Origin: Prunus persica
Taxonomy: Eukaryota; Streptophyta; Magnoliopsida; Rosales; Rosaceae
NCBI RefSeq assembly: GCF_000346465.2
Contig: NC_034012.1
Span: 16,426,789 to 16,490,788 of the forward strand
DNA length: 64,000 bases
Reading direction: 5' to 3'
How positions within the stretch are numbered: position 1 is the first letter of the stretch; each line of letters opens with the position of its first letter. Below are positions 24,201 to 35,639 of the stretch, one piece after another. The position numbers and the translations under genes are program-made. The notes under the pieces are model-generated. The model ran no database searches. It had not been told where the DNA came from and worked only from the letters and a program-made list of their open reading frames with translations.

Positions 24201-25617
24201 TACATTATTTGAAAAGAACAGTCTGATTGCATTATAGAAATCAACAAAACACTTAGCAAAAACCACAAAAAAGGAAAGACAAACAGTAAAAATGCTCCAC
24301 AGTTATAAGATAAACAGAATTGAGAAAATATGCAAAGACCGCACACTTCGAAGAGCAACAAGTGAGTATTTTTTAGGAATTGCCACCAATTTATGTCTAG
24401 TTATGATTTGCAATCTACAACATAGCATTTTTATCAATTCCTAAGATCAAGGGCCTGAGGTCCTAAGTGGTAAAGAAAACGATAACCACTATAATATGAA
24501 GATCTTGAATTCATTTACATTAGTCTTGGTCATGCATGAAGATCATGGGCGGCCCAAGCATCTGTTATAAGTTTCAACCAACAGTTATCTCTTTCTTACC
24601 ATCCTCTAAATGATTTTAATTTTTCTAAAGAACTCGAAAAGCACAATTATGCTTTATGGTTCTGATAACTCCTTATTAAAAGCGCCAAATTCCTAGAAAG
24701 ATACCAATCCCATTATCCTCAGACATAACTCTCACTACTTTCTCATAAAAACTATGAAAATGACCATGATAAGACGCTTACTTACACTTTTAACTGTACT
24801 TTTATGCCTCCTCTGCTTTCGACCAACTTCCTCTTGGTCATCCTTCTCATCTTCTGAAACCATCAGATGACGGATAAGTAGTCATCATACAACCAAATGA
24901 CAAAGGACACATTGATAACTTGGTCGTCAATAATGCCCAAACAAAATGGGCAACAAAACTAAAGTTAAATTATTTTTATCAAATGTGGAAAAACCTGAAG
25001 GAAAATCCTTAAAATAGAAAAAAATGCAGCCTTATTTCTTTTTGAATTTTTTGGAAAAAGTCAGCAGCTTTCAGAATAGTTGGGTGAAATTATGAACAGG
25101 GTTCGTCAGATACAATAAAAATCAGCTATTTCCCCCAACTTTAATTGCAATTCAATTTCCAAGAATACCATACCAAGCATCAAAACGATAGTCTAAGGAG
25201 CAAATTACAGGCAGAGACAAACGTACCGATTCTGAGCTGGCTGGACAAAGAGGAAGAGAACTCTTGAACCACGTATCGAGCGTCTTCTTCGAGGTCATCG
25301 GCGTCGACCGTTGATAAATCGTCTACGCCGTCCGACTCATCCACGAGCTCTCCCACTTCTTCTTCCCCTTCTTCTTCTCCGTCTTCTTCTTGGTCATCTG
25401 TTATGGAGATATTGAAATCTTTGGTGGAGAGGCGGGAAAGGAGGCGAGGAAGAGAGGGAAGGCAAGTGTGGAGGGAAAGCGAAGGAGCGCGAGGAATTGG
25501 AGAAGATAGAGATTTGGGGATTTGAAATGGGGAAGAGAGAAGAGAAAGGGTTTTGGAGAGAGTAGGAGAAGTGGTGATTCCTCTGTAGCACAAGAGCTCA
25601 GTGGTCGGAGCTGCCAT
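15256..25617 (-). CDS. DER: chloroplast GTPase DER/EngA (tandem GTPase), 12 exons
   Basis: Exons on the minus strand, each with GT/AG borders and matching phase: 25227-25617, 24786-24853, 24018-24101, 23558-23851, 22314-22453, 20917-21004, 20407-20589, 19308-19469, 17340-17533, 16339-16489, 15785-15950 and 15256-15323. The total is 662 aa. The first ~70 residues are Ser/Leu/Pro-rich and look like a chloroplast transit peptide, followed by an acidic linker. GTPase 1 has GRPNVGKS at about 166-173, DTGG and NKCE. GTPase 2 has GRPNVGKS at about 374-381, DTAG at about 422 and NKWD at about 490. A C-terminal KH-like domain follows ([24 protein letters not shown]). Bacterial EngA/Der binds the 50S subunit and is needed for ribosome assembly. 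Plant homologues (Arabidopsis EMB2738) act in plastid rRNA maturation. Reading through the exon-11 donor would give the alternative ending EEGQF; the spliced ending ([17 protein letters not shown]) looks genuine. The N gap is wholly intronic. Confidence 0.93.
15997..16023. repeat. (AT)n microsatellite in DER intron
   Basis: A short TA run in the intron between exons 10 and 11. Confidence 0.9.
18362..19129. other. assembly gap (768 N) within a DER intron
   Basis: Exon 8 ends ACITEQ at 19308 and exon 9 resumes [14 protein letters not shown] at 17533, which is contiguous in the EngA family. No exon is missing in the gap. Confidence 0.97.
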
Positions 25618-25739
25618 TGTCTCTGTAAAAGCTTTTTGAGTTTTCTGGGTGGTAGTTTATCCACTTCCGCGCCTGGCTTGCTGGGGTTTATGCTTTTATT
25701 ATAATTTTCAAATTTACTGCTAAAATTATTCGACCATAG

Positions 25740-26185
25740 TTATACGCATAAAATCATGAGTTTTTGTCTTCTAGTTTACCGATATTTCCACTTGGGTCCC
25801 TGTAATTTCGATTTTGTAAATTTTACCATTTAATTATCAATATGTCCTCGGTAGTTTACCATAAATCTCACTTTACCTCTTGCAATTTAAGAAGGGTCAC
25901 ATTGTCCCGTGCTGACCTTTATCTTTATGTGTCCCACGTTACATTAATTCGTCAATTTCATAACGAAAGGCATTAAGTTTGCTTAGGTGGCATGGTTAGT
26001 TTAATAAATTCATCCACGTGGATAGCTGTAGGTTAAGATGTGGCATGTGTCGTGGCATTTTGTGGGACCCCTCATTAGATTGATGGTTAAAACTCGATAT
26101 TGAGTATATGGGGTTGTGCAGTCAAGTTAGGAAACTTGCAATGAAAGGGCTTGCCCAAGCAAAAGGCCCATTAGCCTCCCAAAAC
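25740..26185. repeat. possible MULE terminal region
   Basis: Non-coding sequence with the phrases gtccctgtaatttcg, tgtcccgtgctgacc and ccacgtt...cgtcaatttc. Its style resembles the long terminal repeat of the complete MULE at 44732. It lies on the 5' side of the MULE derivative at 27549. No matching right terminus was found, possibly removed by the LTR at 28907. Weak call. Confidence 0.35.
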
Positions 26186-26189
26186 TCAT

Positions 26190-26965
26190 CATAAGAGCAC
26201 TTTCACGTATTTGCTATGGCAAAGGGCAAGGGCAAAGGCAAGGCAAGGTCTGTTACTATTCACGTGAATCGTGGTAGCCCATGTAAAAGGCTTGTGGTGT
26301 TTCCACCCATTACCATGGCAACCACTATTCACATGAGATATGAGGAGAGTAATTTGTATAGAGTTTTGATGTGGAAAGTGAAGAATATGGCTGAGTATTT
26401 TTTTTTTTTAATATGAAAATTTTAGTATTTTTTTAAGATTTTTTTATTTTTATTTTTTGTTGCTGACGTCAGCAAACCTAGGCTAGAGCACGGGCTCGTT
26501 TTGCCTTGGGGCTGGCCTGGTTTCGTGGGACCCAGTTGCTGCCCAGGCAGCTTAAACCCGCTGGAAGCGAAAAACGAGCCATGGGCCCCCTCCTGCCTTG
26601 GCAAAGGCAACTGCTGGAGTTGCTCTAACGGTGAAAAACTGCCCTGGCAGCAGTGGGCTATACCCAAGCCTTGGCGAGCCCAAAGGCAAGACTTGCATGG
26701 GCAAGCTAATGTCATCAGCCAATTTAAATACCAAAAATATTGAAAAAAAAAGGAAAAATATCAAAAAGTTCATAATTTTTTTTATCAATACCTAGCCATG
26801 TTCTTCACTTCCTACTCCAAAACTTCATACAAATTCCTCTCCTCATATCTCATGTAAATAGTAGTTGCTCTTGGGTTGCCATGATAATGGGTGGGAATGC
26901 ATCAAAAAAATTGATAGGGCTGACACTATTCACGTGCCCATGGCAAATGGTTGGAAGTACTCTTA
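26190..26965. mobile_element. long-TIR MITE (about 775 bp)
   Basis: The left arm starts taagagcactttcacgtatttgc and includes ccacccattaccatggcaac and atgagatatgaggagag. The right arm, read as reverse complement, starts taagagtacttccaaccatttgcc and has the same blocks in the same order. The arms are roughly 250-300 bases with a GC-rich unique centre (about 26465-26720). No transposase. The TSD is not resolved, so the superfamily is open. Confidence 0.75.
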
Positions 26966-27548
26966 GGGTTAAAAATTAAAAAAAAAATTGGGGATCTAGT
27001 GCAAAATATTGAAGCATGAAAATTTGGAAATCTCATCTACAGTTTTAAAATACTCGAAATTAGAGCTCGAAGCTTTGAATGGGGTACTTAGTGCAGGGTT
27101 TTTTGTGTTTGAATATTGGTTAAGTTGAATATGGGAAAAGAATTTGGGTACCATTTTACTTGAGATTGGGGGCAAGAATCATTGAATATTGGTTCGTGTT
27201 GGACTTTAAGGCTGCAGATTGAGTTGGTGCGACCATGACTGTGCGTAGAGAAGTTGGAACTGTTTAACCCGTGTGTAAGTGGACCCTATCTTCACTACTT
27301 TGTCAGATTTTTGTATTGTGCTTTTGGATGCTTGTTATTGTATTACTGTAGTTTTTGCCTTTTAACTATTTTGTGGTCCTTTTGTTGTCACTGGTCCTTT
27401 TTTTCTTTTTTCTTTGGTCCTTCTATTGTTTGCTATGTTTGTGTAATTAGACATGGTTTTGTGTCTTTATTTAGTGTGTAGCTTTGTCGATATTCCATTG
27501 ACTAAGGTAGTTAAGGTATTGTATTAATTAAGGCTTGGTATGTGGCAG

Positions 27549-28282
27549 ATGAAAAAACAAATGACCTTGTGACATTTAATTTCTATCATGGAGGTAAGCT
27601 AGTTAAAAACGGCTCGAGTGAGAGAGCATGGTCTTACTTGGGTGATTTAGTAAGTTGGTTCGACTACACAGAATCTGAGAATATGTCCATGTTAGAGTTG
27701 TGGGCTATGGCTAAAGATATTGGTTATGAGGATGGTGTGGCTTTTTATGGTGAAGAGGTTGGGACTGGGAAACTAATTAAAATCAAAATAGATGGCAGTA
27801 TATTATACAATATGAATGGATTTCCTAAAAGCCTACATACAGTGATTGTGATATATATTGGGGATAAGAATGAGCAAGTGCAAAATGTGCATGAGGAAAG
27901 TGAGGATGATGAAACTTATCTAAGAACCTATGAGCATATGATTATGCCTATGACAAGCCAAGACCAATTGATTAAGACAAATTTACCTCCATTGATGCCT
28001 CCAAAATATCATAAGCAACCTGGTAGGCCAAAGAAGTCAAGGAACAAGGCTGCAAATGAACCCAAACAAGCCTCAAATCCATACAAGCTTCCAAGGTATG
28101 GAATTCCATTAAAATGTGGCAATTGTGAAGGAAAAAGCCATAATCAAAAAAGGTATAAGGTATGTACTACCCTTTAGTTTGTTTTAGTGCCTTTACTATT
28201 TAATTGTATTTACTAATTCCAATTCATATATTCTTCTCAGGAACCTTGGAATCCTAACTCAAAGCCTCCAAAGACTAAATAA
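27549..28282 (+). pseudogene. MULE mudrA derivative lacking the transposase core
   Basis: Two exons, about 27549-28159 and 28241-28282, follow an acceptor (tgtggcag) at the same place as exon 2 of the mudrA gene at 49400. The N-terminal part (about 110 residues: FNFYHGGKLV, LWAMAKDIGYEDG) matches the mudrA N-terminal domain. It then passes directly to the mudrA C-terminal tail: QPGRPKKSRNKA, LPRYGIPLKCGNCEGKSHN, a damaged zinc knuckle (C-x2-C-x4-H, fourth ligand lost). The DNA-binding, DDE and SWIM segments between them are absent. The internal deletion leaves a clean frame of about 216 codons. It may be a defective relic or could encode a regulatory fragment; the latter is speculation. Confidence 0.65.
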
Positions 28283-28634
28283 ACTCATAATTTAATTTAC
28301 TAGTATTATTTGAATTTGACAATTTTTTTTTACTATGTTATTTTGCAGGTGAGAAAGAGAGATTGTACACAAACACAAAATGGAACTAAGGCTAAGAGGT
28401 CAACATATCAGCTCTTAGCCAGAAGGCAATGGACTATGCACAAGGCAATTGAGGAAAAGGAAAGATTGAGGACCTAGTTCCCAAGGGGCACAATCGACCA
28501 AACAACCTCAAATTGAAAGCCATCAAGCTTTAAATGAGCCACAAACAAGTCAATGAAGGCCAATTTCACAGCCTACAACCACTGCAAAGGGAAGTCAAGC
28601 TAAGAAGAGGATGAAACAAACTGCAATGGTTTTC

Positions 28635-28772
28635 GGAATGTTTAAATGGATATGTTGTTTAGGAATGTTTGAATGGATATGTTGTTTTGAGATGTTTGAA
28701 TGGATATGTTGTTTTGGGATGTTTGAATGGATATGTTGTTTTGGGATGTTTGAGTGGATATGTTGTTTTTGG
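28635..28772 (+). repeat. 27-bp tandem repeat (five copies)
   Basis: The unit is ggatgtttgaatggatat followed by gttgttttg, repeated about five times with few changes. In one frame it would read as repeated MFEWICCFG. It is downstream of the MULE derivative. The rest of 28283-28906 is low-complexity or unrecognised sequence with a basic C-terminal-like frame near 28348-28480. Confidence 0.9.
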
Positions 28773-28906
28773 GAGGATAGTGCAAAACTTCCTTTGTAAG
28801 CTGCTGCATTTTGGGTTTTGGGATGATTTGTGATGGTTGTTTGTGATGGATATTGGTAATGAATTTTGGTTTTTGGGATGATTTCAGGTTGAAGTGGATA
28901 TGGATT

Positions 28907-30321
28907 TGTTGAGGCCTAAAAAATCCAAGGTTGGGCCTAAATATATTTATAGTCCAGTACGACACCTAATTTAGGAAGAAACCTAACTTGGGTATGCAAG
29001 AATTCGTCATATATGCTTGAACACATGCACGCCAATCAAATAAGTAACACACCACGCTACAAGCTTAAGTGGGCCCAAGCCATACGAACGCCTGGGGCTT
29101 GCTGAGCGGGTTGCGGCATAGATGGTTACGAGTTTTCATGAGGCCCATTGATGAGCCGAGAAATGGAAGTTTTGGGCTGCTTGGGAGCCCCGAAACTCAA
29201 ACCCATTTCTTGAGCCCGAATATGTGGGTAAGCATAAAGGAGAGAAAAAAGCCCAATACTCTAGGAAATTAGCCCATTCCCTTAATGGGTTAACCCATAG
29301 CCTTAGAAAGGCCCAAGCAACTAAGAAAAATATCTACAGCCTCCAGCACTTAGCTGGAGACAAAACCACTCATGTCTGCAAGCTGCTGGGAATCTCTAGC
29401 ACATGGCCAAAGACAAATCCCAACACAAGCCATCCAAAAAACCAAAGGATACTTGAGCAAAACACCCTTTAGACCAGCGCCATTACTCACTCATTTCTCC
29501 TACCAACTCTTACCATGAAATAAGAGAGAAAAGAAGGTGAGGTGGTAGCCAAAAATAGGAGTTTAACACTGAAGCAGCTTCGGGAGGCCTTAGAGCTCCC
29601 AAAAGTCTTGTATTTGTGTGTTTGGACAGAGGAAGATTTCACAAAAGAGGTTGAATCGAAGAAAGAGAAGAGAAATGGAGGAGAAGACTTAGCAAAATTG
29701 GAGAGAACCAACTAGGGTTCCTTGAGAAGGAGGAGCTTCCAGCGGCTATAAAAGGAGGTACCTCCTACCCATTAAACACAACCACACCCACTACTTCACC
29801 ACTAGCTACAACACATATCTAGAGAGCAAGCTTCATCTTTCATCCTTGAAACGCTGCAATTTCGAGCCTCATTCCTCCATCTCCTCCAATTTTCTCTTCT
29901 GGTAAATCATTCCAGAGCTTGACAGAGCTTTCGTCAAGCTGCCGGAAACTACTCAACACACCCATTGTTATTCCCCCATCTCTCTCTCTTCAACGAACCC
30001 TTTTAAAATCCCTTCCCCCTTGCCTTAAAAACTCTGATTCTCATAGGAAATTGTAGCTCTTTCTCTCTCTCTCATGCTAAACTCATGAATGCTCAGCTCC
30101 CATGCCACAAGCTTCTCATGTCAAGCCATAATATTTATCTGTAAGTAATTGTTGGTTTCATTGGTAAAAAAGACCAAGGTGCTTCCTAAGGCTCAGCTAC
30201 CCTTTCGAAGCACTCTTGGGGTTTGATTCTTGAACTCAGACTCAAGAGGCAATTTCATACATTTGGCTCTTTACAGCAGCGCAGACCCATCAGTAGCTGC
30301 TGGAACGAAAAATCCCCTACA
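28907..30321 (+). mobile_element. probable solo LTR
   Basis: The segment starts TGTTGAGGCC and ends ccCCTACA, giving TG...CA termini with a partial inverted match. It is flanked by GGATT on the left and TGATT on the right (4 of 5 identical, a possible aged TSD). Internally there is a TATA box (ggctataaaaggaggtacc, about 29746) followed by a leader rich in cac/aca and a CT-rich region, as in LTR U3-R-U5. No coding domain. The boundaries need an outside copy to confirm. Confidence 0.5.
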
Positions 30322-30568
30322 TGATTTAAAGTCGAATTAATTTTGTCATTATACTTTCATAATTATAGAAATTCAAGGACATATCCTAATTTATGTCAAT
30401 TTTCTATAACTACGTGCCCATCACATGAGCAGTATTTTTGTCCTTTAGTGCCCTCTAACCCGAAAGAAAAAATATCATTTTTGGTTCAAATAATTTATTT
30501 GTATTTTAACTTTTGCCCTTGTAGTTTTCAATTCTGTTTTACCATTGTAGTTTCATAATTGTAGCAAT

Positions 30569-32521
30569 TAGTGGTGGGCATGGTTCGGTTTGGACAGAAT
30601 TTTGGGAAAAATTGGAATCTGATTCGAAAGTGCAGACCGGTTCAGTTTGGACCGATTTTGCTCAACATCCATACAAAAATCTGAACCAACTCGGACATGT
30701 GCGGTTTGGGTTTGGGCATGGGCCCTTTTTTTTTTCTTTTTTTTATTTTTTATTTTTTTACAGACCTGCCCAAAATGTATTTATATACTAACATACCCCA
30801 AATTTAAGGTTCCATCAAGCTTTCAACACATCAAAATGAATCCAACTTCAACATATAAATTACAACCCAAATTTAATCAAACTTCAACAAAATAAGTTCC
30901 AAAATAAATTACTAGCCAAATACAACCCAAATTCAATCCAACTTCATTAAATGCCTCCTAACATTGAAAAGTAGCTGGAGCTATGGTGCTAGGTGTGGAT
31001 GAACTCATAATATCTACATTAAAAAACATAAACCCATTAAAACATTAGTCAAACATACATATTATATAATACATTAATAAAGAACATAAAATTACAAAGA
31101 CATACCTAATTCAATCGATTCATAGAGCTCCATATCTTGAATTGTTGGCTCATATTGTAAAGAGGATATGTCATCCGACCTTAACCAATTTTGAGAGCAA
31201 ATTAAGGCCTCCATAATTTTAGGAGTCAAAGAAGCACGAAATAAATTAACTACCCAACCACCCGTGCTAAAGCATGATTTCAAAGCCACCATTGATACCG
31301 GGATGGCAAGCACATCCTTTGCAATAAGTGCCAACCCCAGATACTTAACCCCATTCAATTTCCACCACTTCAAAACATTGTCAACCACATCTTCAATAGG
31401 GTCGGTGATGTACCTATCAATCTCATGCTCCAATACCACAACATTATTTTCTCGAGTCTATTTTCTCCAATCTTCAATAGGGTCGCTGATATGCACGAAC
31501 TGCTACTAATCAAACCTAAATCAATGAATGATGCGTGCTATTGGGACAATGCCTCTTGAAGTCTCCTGCAAAAACAAAACTTCTTTCAATGAATGGTGGC
31601 TTGATTGTCCAAAACGTTTAGCATGCAGTGTGAATCAATCTCGTAATTTCTATACACAACTTTCAACTCATAGAAGTTTTCTAGGGCTGCCATTTTATTT
31701 TAATCAAACCTAAATCAATTTGAAAAACATCCTAAATCAATTTGAACCACAACCCTAAATCAATTTGAAAAACACCCTGTGCAAACATCAGACAATAACA
31801 AAGCTAAGAACCACACGCCAGCTAGGTGGAGAAATAAACTAAACTTGGTAGCATAACAAAGAAACTCAAATTCTCAAATAGTTTATGGCGAATCATACCT
31901 GACAGAGAGAAAGAGAGGCAAATAAAATGAAGAGGTGGCTGCGAACTGCTGTGCTGAATTTGCGAATTGTAGACAGATAGAGTTAGCCAAAGATTCGAAG
32001 GGGAAAAGAAAAAAGAAGAAGAAAAAAAAAAGAAAGAGACAATCTGACCTGTGATGGCGGCGACTGAGAGAGGTGGCGGCTCAGAGAGAAGCGGGAGGCT
32101 GAGAGAGGTTTGGCAATGGCGCACACAGAGCCTCTGTCAAAGAGGTTTCGGCAATTGAGAAGGAGAGAGCTCAGAGAGGAATGAAATTGGAGAAGGAAAG
32201 AAGAAATGAAAACCTAATTGCATTATAATTTTTGTACTGATCGTGTGCATGCACGCCTATGGTAACGTCATATACAACCAATAAAAAATAGCCATGTGTA
32301 AAAAAAATTATAAATATGTATAATATAAAAAAATATATACATAAATTAATTAGATTGGACCGGTTTTGTGTGTTGAAAAATCGAGAACGGAACCGGTCTG
32401 AACCAGTTCGGTTTGGATTTTTTTTCGGTTTTTGACTTTTTCAGTCAACACAATTTTTTTGAATTTTTTCGGTTTGGTTTGGTTCGGTTTTGCGGTTTTG
32501 CGGTTCTGATGCCTACCCCTA
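30569..32521 (-). mobile_element. hAT element, non-autonomous, with 8-bp TSD
   Basis: The left end is TAGTGGTGGGCATGG. The right end, read inverted, is TAGGGGTAGGCATCAG. The 8-base direct repeat GTAGCAAT flanks it at 30561-30568 and 32522-32529. Both sub-terminal regions carry ggttcggtttgg-type repeats. A degenerate hAT C-terminal dimerisation region lies inside on the minus strand. Length 1953 bases. Confidence 0.9.
31092..31439 (-). pseudogene. hAT transposase C-terminal (dimerisation) fragment
   Basis: The frame contains DPIEDVVDNVLKWWKLNGVKY, LALIAKDVLAIPVSMVALKS, CFSTGGWVVN and MEALICSQNWLR. These are the hallmarks of the hAT family C-terminal dimerisation region. The usual catalytic ribonuclease-H fold and BED finger are missing, so the protein is only a relic. 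Confidence 0.85.
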
Positions 32522-33182
32522 GTAGCAATTCAAGGACACGTCAAAAATTCCATCAATTTCTTTCACGATGTGCCCTTGAACTGCTACAACTATGAAACTA
32601 CAATGATAAAACTGACAAAATTGAAACTATAGGGATGAAAGTGAAAAAACCAGTAAACTACCGGGATCTAAAGTGACTTTTTGCCAAAGTTTCAATGTTT
32701 AATTTAATTGATGTACATGTGTCATCATTTTTAATTGGGAACATATAGGGTAGAGAGAAAATGGCCACATTAGAGAGTTTTTATCAAAATAACCAAAATT
32801 TACCCCACTTTAAAAAATATAAGTTTTTATAAAATCTTTCAAATATAAATAAAAACTCATCTAAATGGACACAAATGCCCCTAAAAATTAAAACCCACAT
32901 AAACTTTTAAAGTTGCAATATATTTTGAGTCCCAGTTATTGAAATAGTCTTGGCATTTGACTAACGATCGAGGCTTTGAAGAAAATTAATGCGTGAAATC
33001 ATAGGTGTCCAACAAAACCATCGTCTCACAGGTGCCAATCCTCTCTCATTGAGATTTTGTTGAGTGATGATAATCTTGTCCAATCCCACGTTGGCCAAGT
33101 AAGAAGAACATATAAACTCACTTGCTAAGCAAAGTAATGCTAAAAAAACAATCTTGCTGAGTTTGTGGCACTCGGATGGAAT

Positions 33183-34089
33183 CATAGTCTGAAATATCGA
33201 TAATATCGAGGAAATATCGAGGATATTTCGGTTTTTTTGAATCACGGATATTTCGGAACATATCCATGTACATATCGTATAAATATCGACAATATCGACG
33301 ATAATATCGAAAAATATCGATGTCGATAATTTCGCTCACATTTCAGCAATATTTTGTCAAAATATCGGTGTAATATCGCTAAAATATCGAAAATATCGAT
33401 GTGAAGGAAAAAAAAAGTTATTAAAAAAAAAAGGAAAAAAGGGGAGAAAAGAGCACAAAGGGGATATGAACCCCTCCCATTTTACTCCTCCAACACCTTA
33501 AACACCATATCACTTATGTTTTTGTGATAATATGCTAAAATATTTATATTTATATGGGTGGTATGTTAACAATTACATGCAAAACTATTTTGGGGATTTA
33601 TCATTTGATGACTACTCTTCACAATACACTTACTCTACACATAGAGATGATAAAGATAGTGAAAAATTTGAATCTCGTAGGAACTCTATGTGGTACTAAG
33701 TCATTCATGTATCTTACCATGCAATGTATAAAGTGTAAAATATTATAGTAAATCATTATATATGAATGATTACGGTGTATTTAATCTTTTTTCATTAATT
33801 ATTACATATTTTTTACACTCGTAGTGTTTGCCCGCTTGCTGTATAATCAACTTAAATTAGTTAAATCCATCATGCAATGCATTTCCTTCTAATTTTTTGT
33901 GATAAACTCATAGATAATTGACTAAATTGACATTCTCCAAAGTTTCAATAAAAATTTCCAAGTTTTTCTTACAATTTCCATGGTTTTTATTCAATTTTTA
34001 TCGATATCGATAATATCCCGATATTTCCATCGAAATTTCCATATTTTTGGATGACCGATATTTCCGATATCATCGATATTTTAGACCTT
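33183..34089. mobile_element. ATATCGAT-rich non-autonomous DNA element, copy 1
   Basis: 907 bases flanked by the 9-base direct repeat GGATGGAAT (33174-33182 and 34090-34098). The ends are imperfect inverted repeats: left tctgaaatatcgataatatcg, right inverted tctaaaatatcgatgatatcg. Both ends are filled with short AATATCGA-type motifs; the centre is not. No coding. A 9-base TSD suggests a MULE-type mobiliser. A second copy is at 54411. Confidence 0.82.
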
Positions 34090-34098
34090 GGATGGAAT

Positions 34099-35040
34099 AA
34101 CCTAATAGGTAGTCAACTCCTGCCCTCTATCAACATCAACTAAGAATAAAATTTCCAGCAGGCTTGATTCCTCACCCTTAAAAAATTAGTTTAAGAAAAT
34201 TATAAAATTAAATATTCATCCATTATTCACTATAATTCAAAATTTTAAAGAGTAAAATATTACACTCTATCTACGAGGTAGGATGAAGTGCAATCGGATT
34301 CTTGCAAGTTTGTCGATAATGCCCAGTTAAACCACATCTTGAACTCATAGCGTGATGGGATTCTCTTTTCCTGGCCTATGCCAAACTTGTTTCGTGTAAT
34401 TGGTGATAGGACAATTCTATCTTGTACGTCATTAGAACAAAAACCTCATGACTGAATAGAGTTTTGTATTTGATCTATAGTATAGTGTATGTAAAAGCTT
34501 TTACACTATTATTCATGAGATCAATCCCAAGTTGGTATAGTGTTCAAATTCGTGGGACTTTCTTCTACCATAATAGGCTTACTTCTTCTTGGATTTCTTA
34601 GTTTTTGTTTTAATTCTAAAATTCGTGGAACTTACAAGTCTTGGGACTAAGACCAAAGAGTAGAAAGTATAACCCACACCACCCAAACCATCACACCATC
34701 AAAACACACCTGAACTGATGAATGTTTCAATTCCTAGTTCCTACCATGCCAAAGAAACGAAGAAACAATTAAAAGAAAGAAGAAACCGCACGAAGAAGTA
34801 CAAAATATGCATAAAGAGAAAGAAGAACATCACTCGCTAGTAATTCGACCAAGGTTACAAACACGCGTGCTCACCTGACCAAGGCTACAGACGTGCGTGT
34901 GATTCCAGACTTTGTGTAGTGGGATTTTATTTTTTAGGTTTATGTGGGTTTTAATTTTTAAGGGCATTTATGTCTATTTATGTGAGTTTTTAGTTATATT
35001 TGAAAGATTTTATAAAAATTGACATTTTTTAAAGTGGGTA
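34099..35040. other. intergenic; no gene seen
   Basis: AT-rich non-coding sequence. A small near-duplicate (caaggttacaaacacgcgtg and caaggctacagacgtgcgtg) is at about 34850-34905. Nothing else is recognised. Confidence 0.5.
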
Positions 35041-35089
35041 AATTTTGGTTTTTTTTTTTATTATCACAAAACGTCCAAGAGGTTTACGA

Positions 35090-35490
35090 AACTATCAGAT
35101 TACGTCTTTTTTTTTTTTTTGGTTATTCGTGGTCCTCAAGGTTTATATGCGTGCTCACAAATAGTGCTTCCATAAAAAATTCAGTTAGTTTGCAAATGTA
35201 GCATATATATCGAACTCATATATACAATAATATAGTGCCACGTGTATTTAAAATACAATATATATTTTTTAAATAATTGAAATTTTAAAATACATCTTTT
35301 CTTTTAGTTTTTTCATTTTTAATTTTAATGAATTTTTAAATTTAAAATTATTTTTAAAATAGATATATTATATTTTAAATACACATGACACTATATTATT
35401 GGATATATGCACTCCTTATGTACGCCATATCAGCAAATTAATAGAAATAGGTACTATTTGTGGCCAAATATTAATCCTTGATGAGTAGGG
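35090..35490. repeat. palindromic MITE-like element upstream of NOG1
   Basis: The left part (about 35155-35310; cataatatagtgccacgtgt-type phrase aataatatagtgccacgtg) is the inverse of the right part ending in tacacatgacactatattatt (about 35380-35405). Weaker pairing reaches outward to gtttgcaaatgtagc versus gccatatcagcaaatt. The arms are about 180 bases. It lies about 150 bases upstream of the NOG1 5' UTR. Confidence 0.6.
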
Positions 35491-35618
35491 ATGACAACAA
35501 AAAAAAAAAAAGCAATTTGATAATTGGCAATTTCGTGAGCCTCAGACACGTGTTGTGATATAAAGCCCTTTTGATAAAAACCCCACAGTAGATCTGAATC
35601 GTACCTAAAACTAAAACC

Positions 35619-35634
35619 ATAAACCCTAACCCTT
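35619..35634 (+). promoter_or_regulatory. telo-box in NOG1 promoter/5' UTR
   Basis: The sequence ataaaccctaaccctttt contains the plant telo-box AAACCCTAA. This element is typical of promoters and leaders of ribosomal-protein and ribosome-biogenesis genes, matching the NOG1 identity downstream. Confidence 0.7.
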
Positions 35635-35639
35635 TTAGG

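Larger units (their letters stand above)
30322..32720. repeat. palindromic MITE-like repeat, split by an hAT element
   Basis: The segments 30322-30568 and 32530-32720 are two halves of one repeat. The phrase accattgtagtttcataattgtagcaattcaagg, formed across the insertion, is inverted as ccttgaactgctacaactatgaaactacaatg at about 32572-32605. Further related units occur at 30345-30400. It is non-coding. Confidence 0.65.

Noticed and set aside
29487..29711. Minus-strand 74-codon Ser/Phe-rich frame
   Set aside because: Within the probable solo LTR, no recognisable domain.
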